64,000 nt of DNA from the NCBI GenBank assembly GCA_021648755.1, contig JAKISG010000009.1:1-64000 (forward strand), given 5' to 3'. The notes beneath the pieces were generated by a model, which did no database searches, had not been told where the DNA came from, and saw nothing but the letters and a program-made list of their open reading frames with translations. Origin of the DNA: Flavobacteriaceae bacterium (GTDB lineage: Bacteria; Bacteroidota; Bacteroidia; Flavobacteriales; Flavobacteriaceae). This document shows positions 1-7,202 of the stretch, piece by piece; within the stretch, counting starts at the first letter, position 1; each line of letters starts with the position of its first letter. The translations under genes and the position numbers were made by a program.

Positions 1-2
1 AT

Positions 3-245
3 CACATTCAACATGTAAACTCAACACATAGCAGATTAAAAAAGTGGATTGACTACAAATTTTGGGGCGTTTCTACTAAGTATTTACAACAATATCTAAA
101 TTGGTATAAACTTAAAGAAACTCTTAAAGATAAAAAATATATGGTAAAATCATTTGCAGAAAAAACTACAAAAAATTTATCATCAAACTTTAAGTATAAA
201 AATATTGAAACAGAGTATCAAATATTAATATCAACACAATTTTAA
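3..245 (+). mobile_element. C-terminal end of an IS1595-like (ISXO2-type) transposase, cut by the window edge
   Basis: An open frame enters from the window edge and ends in TAA at 243-245, giving about 80 residues. It contains the pattern HVNSTHSRLKKW followed by GVSTKYLQQYLNWY, which resembles the C-terminus of ISXO2/IS1595-family DDE transposases (HVN...SR.K, then G.S.KYLQ.YLNW). The rest of the gene and the upstream inverted repeat lie outside the window, so completeness cannot be judged. The next gene is convergent and begins only about 25 bases on. The family call is from motif memory. Confidence 0.6.
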
Positions 246-269
246 ACTAGAGCCTTTTTTTTATAAAAT

Positions 270-1337
270 CTAAGCCTTCTTGTTTAGTCGCTTTAACTTC
301 CAAGAATATTGTCTTAAAAAAATCATATTTTTAAAATATGTACTAAATTTAGGGTTACTTAAATTGTGATTGGTGATATTTTGTTTTGCAATTTTAAAAA
401 TGGTTCTCCAATTCTCTTTTAATGTAATAATTGCTTTAGCGTAATTTGCGCCTTTATAAGATGCATCATAAATATGTGTTGGCTCAGCAATTATACCGTT
501 GATTTCTAAAATCTTAAAATCTTTGCCTAATCTTAAATCTTTAAAGTCATTATATTTAATATCTAAACGTCCAAAATACCAGCCTTTAATTTGTTTATTT
601 AATTTATCGAATGTTTTTTCTAAAACGGTATCAATAAGATAATTACCATTTAAAAATTCTGTACCTTTAGAATGATTACCTATAACCGTTAAAATAACTA
701 TTTCATTTTTTGACGGAATATTTTTTAATTTATCTTGGTGGATATTTTGTAGTAAATTCATATATAAATATGCTCTTTTATCTACTGAAATCAATTCCGT
801 TAAAGTAGAGATTCCATTTCCTTTTACTTTTAAAAATTTTTTTAATGTAATTGATGTTATTTTTCCTTTTTGTTCATTAGGGTAACGATAGTATAAGATG
901 CCACACTCATTTTTATAATTTAGATATTCTTGTATTAAAATTTTAATACTATTATTTTTTTGTAAATAGTTTTGTAACTCTTTTTCAGAGTTAATTTTCT
1001 TTACTAAATAGCCACGAAATCCTAAATCTGGCTTTGCTATTAACGGAAATTTAATTTTTGCCTTGGTAATTTTAACTAAGGTAGTTGTTATATTTTCGAA
1101 TTCATTTAATAAAATTGATTTTGGTCTAAATTCTTCTGGCACCATCTTGATGGTTTTATATTTAGATTCTGTACCATCACCAGAATATTTAATTGTTGGG
1201 TTTGTGTTTAAATAAAAAGTAAAACTTTTGGATTTTATACTTTCCGTTATATAAAAAGGAATTAACGGAATGTAAAACATAAAAGTTGGCCAATATTCCC
1301 ATTGTGTTAGTTTTATGTATTTAGATTTTAGATTCAT
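270..1337 (-). CDS. ATP-grasp domain protein (D-Ala-D-Ala ligase-like fold)
   Basis: This 355-residue protein has the pieces of an ATP-grasp ligase: the ATP-binding lysine in FPLIAKPDLGFRG (about K102), the hinge strand IQEYL near 135-140, the metal/phosphate-binding RLDIKYND near 257-264 and the ILEINGI magnesium-binding strand near 276-282. ATP-grasp enzymes join a carboxylate to an amine or thiol through an acyl phosphate; the substrates here cannot be read. The hydrophobic N-terminus (about 15-30) looks like a membrane-associated or buried helix rather than a signal peptide. It stands alone, downstream of the murQ pair on the same strand. It is not a second Ddl by sequence, as the canonical Ddl is encoded at 12668-13636. 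Confidence 0.75.
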   Translation of the reverse strand: MNLKSKYIKLTQWEYWPTFMFYIPLIPFYITESIKSKSFTFYLNTNPTIKYSGDGTESKYKTIKMVPEEFRPKSILLNEFENITTTLVKITKAKIKFPLIAKPDLGFRGYLVKKINSEKELQNYLQKNNSIKILIQEYLNYKNECGILYYRYPNEQKGKITSITLKKFLKVKGNGISTLTELISVDKRAYLYMNLLQNIHQDKLKNIPSKNEIVILTVIGNHSKGTEFLNGNYLIDTVLEKTFDKLNKQIKGWYFGRLDIKYNDFKDLRLGKDFKILEINGIIAEPTHIYDASYKGANYAKAIITLKENWRTIFKIAKQNITNHNLSNPKFSTYFKNMIFLRQYSWKLKRLNKKA

Positions 1338-1383
1338 TTTAGTGTTCTAAATTGCTTTAAGTTATAAGTTTAAAGCAAGGTTG

Positions 1384-1614
1384 TTATTTTTCAAATAAAT
1401 GATCTAATAAATATTTAATTCCCATAGCCATCAAAACTACTGCTACAATACCAATAATAGCACCTAAAATAGTTAAGACATATCCTAATGTTATTTGAAT
1501 TCTACCAATTGCTTTAAAGCCTAAGTTTAGTAATAGGGGAGCAATAAATAATAAGGGAAAGGTAATTCCTAAAAAGGTAATACTCTTATTTAATTTACTT
1601 TTTTTAGTTTTCAT
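1384..1614 (-). CDS. Small two-helix membrane protein, DUF6095-like
   Basis: This is a 76-residue protein with two strongly hydrophobic segments (about 13-32 and 40-68) and a short charged C-terminus. Its size and pattern resemble DUF6095 proteins, which I recall lying beside murQ in Flavobacteriaceae. Its ATG overlaps the murQ stop by four bases, so the two are translationally coupled and probably one operon. A link to cell-wall recycling is suggested only by this context; no catalytic residues are visible. Confidence 0.65.
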   Translation of the reverse strand: MKTKKSKLNKSITFLGITFPLLFIAPLLLNLGFKAIGRIQITLGYVLTILGAIIGIVAVVLMAMGIKYLLDHLFEK

Positions 1615-2420
1615 TTGTAGGCATTTACTGCTTTTCTGACGCTACCATATTTTAATAATAATTCTTTAGCTAAAATAGTATTTATTTTTAGTTCTTCTAC
1701 AATCATTTTAGTTCCTCTTTTTACTAATTTTTCATTAGATAGTTGCATGTCTATCATTTTATTATCTTTTATTTTTCCTAATTTTATCATTACGGAAGTA
1801 GTAATCATATTCAAAATCATTTTTTGTGCAGTTCCTGCTTTCATTCTAGAACTGCCAGTAACAAACTCTGGACCAACAGTTGCAACGATAGAATAATGAG
1901 CAACTAAATCTAAAGAACTTCCTTCATTCATAGTAATACAACTAGTGATAATGTTATTTTTTTTTGCAAATTGTAGGGCAGAAACCACATAAGGTGTTGT
2001 ACCAGAAGCGGCAATACCAATTACAATATCTTTATCCGAGATATTAAATTTTTGTAAATCTAACCAGCCTTGTGTAGTAGAGTCTTCTGCATTTTCTACG
2101 GCTTTTCTTATTGCTTTGTCTCCGCCTGCAATTAAACCAATTACTACATCTTCTTTAACACCAAAGGTTGGTGGGCATTCGCTTGCATCTAAAATGCCAA
2201 GCCTACCACTTGTTCCTGCGCCTATATAAAATAGACGTCCGTTATTAGTTAATTTTTGGACAACTACTTTTACTAATTTTTCTATTTGTGGTATTATTTT
2301 TTCAACGGCTAAAGCAACTGTTTTATCTTCGTTATTTATAGAAGATAACAATTTATGTACACTCATTTTTTCTAAATGATTGTAATTAGAATCTTTCTCT
2401 GTTATTTTTTTGAAAGGCAT
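1611..2420 (-). CDS. murQ: N-acetylmuramic acid 6-phosphate etherase MurQ
   Basis: MurQ cleaves the lactyl ether of MurNAc 6-phosphate to give GlcNAc 6-phosphate and D-lactate in cytoplasmic peptidoglycan recycling. The 269-residue protein is one SIS domain with the family signatures GAGTSGRLGILDASECPP near 67-84 (its E81 aligns with the proposed catalytic acid), AASGTTPYV, and GSSRMKAGTAQK near 190. The length is slightly short for the family (about 270-300) but the ends look complete. It overlaps the next gene by four bases (ATGA). No MurNAc phosphotransferase or kinase gene lies nearby, so the source of substrate is not shown here. Confidence 0.95.
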   Translation of the reverse strand: MPFKKITEKDSNYNHLEKMSVHKLLSSINNEDKTVALAVEKIIPQIEKLVKVVVQKLTNNGRLFYIGAGTSGRLGILDASECPPTFGVKEDVVIGLIAGGDKAIRKAVENAEDSTTQGWLDLQKFNISDKDIVIGIAASGTTPYVVSALQFAKKNNIITSCITMNEGSSLDLVAHYSIVATVGPEFVTGSSRMKAGTAQKMILNMITTSVMIKLGKIKDNKMIDMQLSNEKLVKRGTKMIVEELKINTILAKELLLKYGSVRKAVNAYK

Positions 2421-2469
2421 TTTATTTATTTATTTACTATTTTTTATTCAAATAAACTATAACGAAATG

Positions 2470-4695
2470 CTAAATCGAATTTATAATTTTATTAAAAGTA
2501 GTACTTGGTCGCATTGCATTAATCATTTTTTCTTCATTAGTTACGTAATAACCACCAATATCTACTTTATGACCTTGTGCTGCAATTAGTTCTGTAACAA
2601 TTTTTACTTCGTTTTCTTTTAAGGAAGTTGCAACTTTAGCAAATTGTGTTTTTAAAGTATTATCGTCATCTTGACTAGCCAATGCTTCTGCCCAATACAT
2701 GGCTAAATAGAAATGACTTCCGCGGTTATCTAGTTCGTTTACTTTACGTGAGGGTGATTTTTTATTTTCTAAATATTTATCGGTTGCTTGATCTAAAGTT
2801 TCTGCTAAAATTTTTGCTTTTTTATTATTATACTTTTTAGATAAATGTTCTAGTGAAACGGCTAATGCTAAAAATTCGCCTAGAGAATCCCAGCGTAAAT
2901 GACCTTCTTCTACAAATTGCTGTACATGTTTTGGGGCCGAACCTCCTGCACCTGTTTCAAATAAGCCTCCACCATTCATAAGTGGTACAATAGATAGCAT
3001 TTTTGCAGATGTTCCTAATTCTAAGATAGGGAATAAATCGGTTAAATAATCACGTAATACATTGCCTGTAACAGATATGGTGTCTTTGCCGTCTTTTACT
3101 CTTGCTAATGTAAAATGGGTTGCTTCTTCTGGCGAAAGAATTTGAATATCTAAGCCAGAAATATCATAATTTGGTAAATAAGCATTCACTTTTTTAATAA
3201 CCTCTGCATCGTGAGCACGATTTTTATCTAGCCAAAAAACTGCAGGCATATTGGTTGCTCTTGCTCTTGTTACTGCCAACTTAACCCAATCTTGAATTGG
3301 TAAGTCTTTTACTTGACACATACGCCAAATATCTCCTTTTTCTACATGATGTACTAGTAAAATATCTTCGGTTTCATCAATAACATAAACCTTTCCGCTT
3401 GTTAAAATTTCAAAAGTTTTGTCATGTGACCCATATTCTTCTGCTTTTTGAGCCATTAGACCGACATTGGGTACGGTTCCCATTGTAACTGGGTCAAATG
3501 CGCCGTTTTTTTTACAAAAATCAATGGTTGCAGTGTATAATCCTGCATAACTACTATCAGGAATTATGGCTTTGGTATCTTGTTGTTTACCTTCTGTATT
3601 CCACATTTGCCCAGAAGTTCTAATCATTGCTGGCATAGATGCATCAATAATTACATCACTAGGCACGTGTAAATTGGTAATTCCTTTCGTTGAATCTACC
3701 ATGGCTAAATTTGCATTATTTTTAAAAATATTTGCGATATCTACTTCTATTTCTTTGCGTTTTTCTTTTGGTAACTTTTCTAAATTGCTTAATAAGTTTC
3801 CGAAACCGTTATTTACATTTACGCCAATTAGATCAAAAGTTGTTGCATGTTTTTTAAATAAATCTGCAAAAAATACACGAACGGCATGACCAAAAATAAT
3901 TGGGTCACTCACTTTCATCATTGTTGCTTTCATATGTAATGATAAAAGAATTCCTTTTTCTTTTGCATCTTTAATTTCAGTTTCTAAAAAGGCTAATAAT
4001 GCTTTTTTACTTAGCACTGTGGCATCTATAATTTCACTTTTAAGTAATGGAAAGTTTTCTTTTAAAATGGTTTTATTTCCATGAACGTCTAGATGTTCAA
4101 TTCTAATACTTGTTGTTTTTTCTATGGTAAGCGATTTTTCATTATGAAAAAAGTCACCTTCTTGCATAGTAGCTACATGTGTTTTAGATTCGCTTGCCCA
4201 AGCGCCCATTCTATGTGGATTTTTTCTAGCAAAATTCTTTACTGCTTTTGGTGCTCTACGGTCTGAATTTCCTTCGCGTAAAACAGGGTTTACAGCAGAA
4301 CCTTTTGCTTTACTATATTTTTTTTGCACTACTTTTTCTTCATCGGTTTTTGGGTCTTCAGAATAGTTTGGTATTGCAAAACCTTTGTCTTGCAACTCTT
4401 TTATTGCTGCTTTTAATTGTGGTACTGAGGCACTTATGTTTGGCAATTTAATAATGTTTGCTTTTGGGCTTTTTGCCAAAACACCTAATTCACTAAGTGC
4501 GTCATTTACTTTTTGATTGTCACTTAATACTTCTGGAAAAAGTGCTAAAATTCTTGCAGATAGCGAAATATCTTTGGTCTTAATTTCAATTCCAGAGGTT
4601 GCTGTAAATGCTTTTACTATTGGTAAAAATGAATGTGTTGCTAAAGCAGGCGCTTCATCTGTTTTTGTATAATGTATTTTGGGTTGGTCTGACAT
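2470..4695 (-). CDS. icd: Isocitrate dehydrogenase, monomeric NADP-dependent type
   Basis: This TCA-cycle enzyme oxidatively decarboxylates isocitrate to 2-oxoglutarate with NADP. At 741 residues it is the size of the monomeric class (about 740), which is unrelated in length to the roughly 420-residue dimeric class. The isocitrate-binding motif EGNSDRRAP is at about 143-151, and the long segment SMPAMIRTSGQMWN and the ETGAGGSAPKHVQQF block are typical of this class. It is a single gene with its own leader of about 90 bases carrying a TATATTTG box. No signal peptide is present; it is cytoplasmic. Confidence 0.97.
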   Translation of the reverse strand: MSDQPKIHYTKTDEAPALATHSFLPIVKAFTATSGIEIKTKDISLSARILALFPEVLSDNQKVNDALSELGVLAKSPKANIIKLPNISASVPQLKAAIKELQDKGFAIPNYSEDPKTDEEKVVQKKYSKAKGSAVNPVLREGNSDRRAPKAVKNFARKNPHRMGAWASESKTHVATMQEGDFFHNEKSLTIEKTTSIRIEHLDVHGNKTILKENFPLLKSEIIDATVLSKKALLAFLETEIKDAKEKGILLSLHMKATMMKVSDPIIFGHAVRVFFADLFKKHATTFDLIGVNVNNGFGNLLSNLEKLPKEKRKEIEVDIANIFKNNANLAMVDSTKGITNLHVPSDVIIDASMPAMIRTSGQMWNTEGKQQDTKAIIPDSSYAGLYTATIDFCKKNGAFDPVTMGTVPNVGLMAQKAEEYGSHDKTFEILTSGKVYVIDETEDILLVHHVEKGDIWRMCQVKDLPIQDWVKLAVTRARATNMPAVFWLDKNRAHDAEVIKKVNAYLPNYDISGLDIQILSPEEATHFTLARVKDGKDTISVTGNVLRDYLTDLFPILELGTSAKMLSIVPLMNGGGLFETGAGGSAPKHVQQFVEEGHLRWDSLGEFLALAVSLEHLSKKYNNKKAKILAETLDQATDKYLENKKSPSRKVNELDNRGSHFYLAMYWAEALASQDDDNTLKTQFAKVATSLKENEVKIVTELIAAQGHKVDIGGYYVTNEEKMINAMRPSTTFNKIINSI

Positions 4696-4779
4696 AATAG
4701 TTTTAAATTTAGTAATTACTTTAAATTCTTATAAATTTAAAGCATTATAATCATAATTATAGTTTAATTATTCTTGTTA

Positions 4780-4787
4780 CAAATATA
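4780..4787 (-). promoter_or_regulatory. Putative -7 promoter box (TATATTTG) for icd
   Basis: Read on the minus strand this is TATATTTG, matching the TAnnTTTG -7 consensus of Bacteroidetes primary-sigma promoters. It lies about 85 bases upstream of the icd ATG. No clear TTG -33 element stands at the usual 17-23 base spacing. Confidence 0.4.
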
Positions 4788-4949
4788 CTAAAGTTAACTT
4801 AGATTTTTTATAAAAATTTGATAATAATACTTGTTATTTTTTATAATATCGCATTATAAATACTCTTTATTTTAAATTTCTTTATTGAAAAGGTTTTATT
4901 AATAAAAGTCAAACAAAAAGTAAAGAAGAAAATTAATAATTTAGTTATT

Positions 4950-5630
4950 TTACAAATATTTATTCATCCACTTTTTAACACCAACGCTAGCTACTTCTTT
5001 AATAATAGTTAAACTAGGAAAATCATTTTTTATAATCGCAGGCTTTGGGTCAATAAAATAAATAGGTGTATTATGTCTAATATAGTTTATCAAACTTGCC
5101 GCAGGGTACACTTGCATAGAAGTACCAATAATTACTAAAACATCTGCTGTTGCAGTGATTTCTGCTGCTTTTTCAAGCATAGGCACTTGTTCTCCAAACC
5201 AAACAATATGAGGTCTTAATTGAGAATTTTTGGTGCATTTATCGCCAAGATTAATAGCTGTTTTGCAGTTATAAACTAAATTTTCATTATACGTACTCCT
5301 AGATTTTAATAGTTCACCATGTAAATGTAAAACATTTGTACTACCTGCTCTTTCGTGTAAGTCATCTACATTTTGTGTTATAATATTTACTTTATATTTT
5401 TTTTCTAACTTTACTAAATCTAAATGAGCTTTATTTGGTTTTACACGTAATAATTGACGTCTTCTTTGGTTATAAAAATCTAGCACTAATTCAGGATTTT
5501 TTTTAAAGCCTTGTGGTGAGGCAACTTTCATAATATCATGACCTTCCCAAAGGCCATCAGCATCTCTAAACGTTTTTATACCGCTTTCGGCACTTATTCC
5601 TGCTCCTGTTAAAATTACTATATTTTTCAT
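4950..5630 (-). CDS. Sir2-family NAD-dependent protein deacylase, class III, lacking the zinc cysteines
   Basis: Sirtuins remove acyl groups from protein lysines using NAD. The 226-residue protein has the NAD-binding GAGISAESGI (about 9-18), FRDADGLW, TQNVDDLHERAG (about 85-96) and the catalytic histidine in HLHGEL (H104). Y53 and R56 form the YxxR pair that marks class III enzymes preferring succinyl, malonyl or glutaryl lysine. The zinc-binding module normally has four cysteines as two CxxC pairs; here only C122 and C132 are present, ten residues apart, so zinc binding by the usual tetrad is not possible. It lies head to head with the Asp-box lipoprotein, 66 bases apart. Confidence 0.93.
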   Translation of the reverse strand: MKNIVILTGAGISAESGIKTFRDADGLWEGHDIMKVASPQGFKKNPELVLDFYNQRRRQLLRVKPNKAHLDLVKLEKKYKVNIITQNVDDLHERAGSTNVLHLHGELLKSRSTYNENLVYNCKTAINLGDKCTKNSQLRPHIVWFGEQVPMLEKAAEITATADVLVIIGTSMQVYPAASLINYIRHNTPIYFIDPKPAIIKNDFPSLTIIKEVASVGVKKWMNKYL

Positions 5631-5684
5631 AAATTTAATGGCGAAGGTAGTTAAAGAGGAGCAGAGATTCGTAAAGTTTTTTAT

Positions 5685-5692
5685 TATATTTG
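5685..5692 (+). promoter_or_regulatory. -7 promoter box (TATATTTG) abutting the start codon
   Basis: TATATTTG matches TAnnTTTG and ends four bases before the ATG at 5697. If it is used, the transcript would start at or very near the start codon, giving a leaderless mRNA. The -33 TTG is not obvious. Confidence 0.45.
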
Positions 5693-5696
5693 TAAA

Positions 5697-7019
5697 ATGA
5701 AAAAAATGATATTAATTATTTTTGTTTTAGTTATTGCTTGTAAAGGGAAAAAAAAAGTAACTATAAAAGAAAAAATTGTAACACAAACGAAATTCAAAAA
5801 CATTAAGATATTTGAGCAAAATAACCCAAACAAGCTTGGTCCTTGTGAACCAAGTATTTATATTAACCCAACAAATACAAATAATATGGTTGTTGGTTCG
5901 ATTATAGATTATGCTCATTATTCTTTTGATGGTGGTAAAACCTGGAAAACAAATAGTATAAAATCTAAACTTGGTATCTGGGGGGATCCTTGTATTGTAG
6001 CAGATACTAAAGGTGATTTTTATTATTTTCATTTATCTGATCCAGAAGGAACTAATTGGCAAAGCAAACAAATTTTGGATAGAATAGTTGTACAAAAATC
6101 GACTGATGGTGGTAAAAGTTGGACTAATGGAGTAGGTATTGGCAAACACGATTATCCAAAACAACAAGATAAAGAGTGGGCAGTTGTAAATCCGTTTAAC
6201 AATGAAATTTACTTAACTTGGACTGCGTTTGATAAATACGGAAGTTCTAAAGTAGAACATAAGTCTAGAATCTTATTTTCAAAGTCAAAAGATGGTGGTT
6301 TTACATGGTCAGACGCTTTTATTTTAAGTGAAATCGAAGGTAATGCTGTAGATGGTAATAAAACAGCAGAAGGTGCTGTGCCTGCAGTTGGAATTGATGG
6401 AGAGATATATTGTGCTTGGAGTTTAGACAATAATATCTATTTTGATAGAAGTCTTGATGGTGGAGAGTCATGGTTAAAAGAAGATATTATTGCAACAGAT
6501 CAACCAAAGGGCTGGAAATTTAAAATTCCAGGAATGAATCGTACTAACGGAATGCCTGTTACTTGTGTTGATTTAAGCGCAAATAAAAATAGAGGTGCAA
6601 TTTATATCAATTTTGCAGACCAGAGAAATGGTACAGATGATACCGATATTTTTATTGTAAAATCGATAGACAAAGGTGATACTTGGTCAAAACCAATACG
6701 TGTTAATCAAGATAAAACCAAAACTCATCAGTTTTTAACTTGGATGAGTGTTGACCCTAAAACAGGTTTTATTTATATTGTTTTTTATGATCGAAGTAAA
6801 TACAGTGATACTCAAACTGATGTTGTTTTAGCTGTTTCTAAAGATGGTGGAAATTCATTTGCAAACACTACAATTTCAGAATCTCCTTTTAGACCAAAAA
6901 ATAGCGTTTTTTTTGGAGATTACAATAATATTAATGCTTATAATGGTGTTGTTAGACCAGTTTGGACACGATTAGAAAACGATAAATTAAGTATTTGGAC
7001 TTGTTTATTGGAGTTTTAG
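5697..7019 (+). CDS. Asp-box (BNR/sialidase-like beta-propeller) lipoprotein
   Basis: The 440-residue protein starts with a lipoprotein signal: a hydrophobic stretch ending in VIAC at residue 15, followed by lysines. The mature part carries repeated Asp-box motifs such as SFDGGKTW, STDGGKSW, SKDGGFTW, SLDGGESW and SIDKGDTW, the loops of a six-bladed sialidase-type propeller. The sialidase FRIP motif and arginine triad are not evident, so enzyme activity on sialic acid is doubtful; it may be another hydrolase or a binding protein. It is probably anchored in the outer or inner membrane facing the periplasm or surface. No carbohydrate-uptake genes are nearby. Confidence 0.75.
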   Translation: MKKMILIIFVLVIACKGKKKVTIKEKIVTQTKFKNIKIFEQNNPNKLGPCEPSIYINPTNTNNMVVGSIIDYAHYSFDGGKTWKTNSIKSKLGIWGDPCIVADTKGDFYYFHLSDPEGTNWQSKQILDRIVVQKSTDGGKSWTNGVGIGKHDYPKQQDKEWAVVNPFNNEIYLTWTAFDKYGSSKVEHKSRILFSKSKDGGFTWSDAFILSEIEGNAVDGNKTAEGAVPAVGIDGEIYCAWSLDNNIYFDRSLDGGESWLKEDIIATDQPKGWKFKIPGMNRTNGMPVTCVDLSANKNRGAIYINFADQRNGTDDTDIFIVKSIDKGDTWSKPIRVNQDKTKTHQFLTWMSVDPKTGFIYIVFYDRSKYSDTQTDVVLAVSKDGGNSFANTTISESPFRPKNSVFFGDYNNINAYNGVVRPVWTRLENDKLSIWTCLLEF

Positions 7020-7165
7020 TTCAATATTTTTATTCTTTCATCTACTTCTTTTATTTCTAAATCATCATACCCAATCGCTTAGGTTTTCTTTGATTATACG
7101 GTCTTAAATTATTAGTTATATTTTCAACTTGTGATACTAAGGTCTATTTTACGCTCTAAAAAGTT
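7016..7165 (-). pseudogene. Degenerate C-terminal gene fragment of unknown family
   Basis: Read on the minus strand, this strip encodes VENITNNLRPYNQRKPKRLG in one frame and then, after a one-base shift, DDLEIKEVDERIKILN and a stop that overlaps the stop of the convergent lipoprotein gene. An in-frame stop also lies upstream. Two protein-like segments joined by a frameshift and ending in a stop suggest the decayed tail of a gene. I do not recognise the family. Confidence 0.35.
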
Positions 7166-7202
7166 CAAATAATTTTTTCTAAATATAAAGTATGCGTAAA
7201 AA

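Noticed and set aside
3566..3889. A 107-codon open frame on the plus strand inside icd
   Set aside because: It lies opposite the well-supported isocitrate dehydrogenase gene and its translation has no family features; it is a shadow frame.
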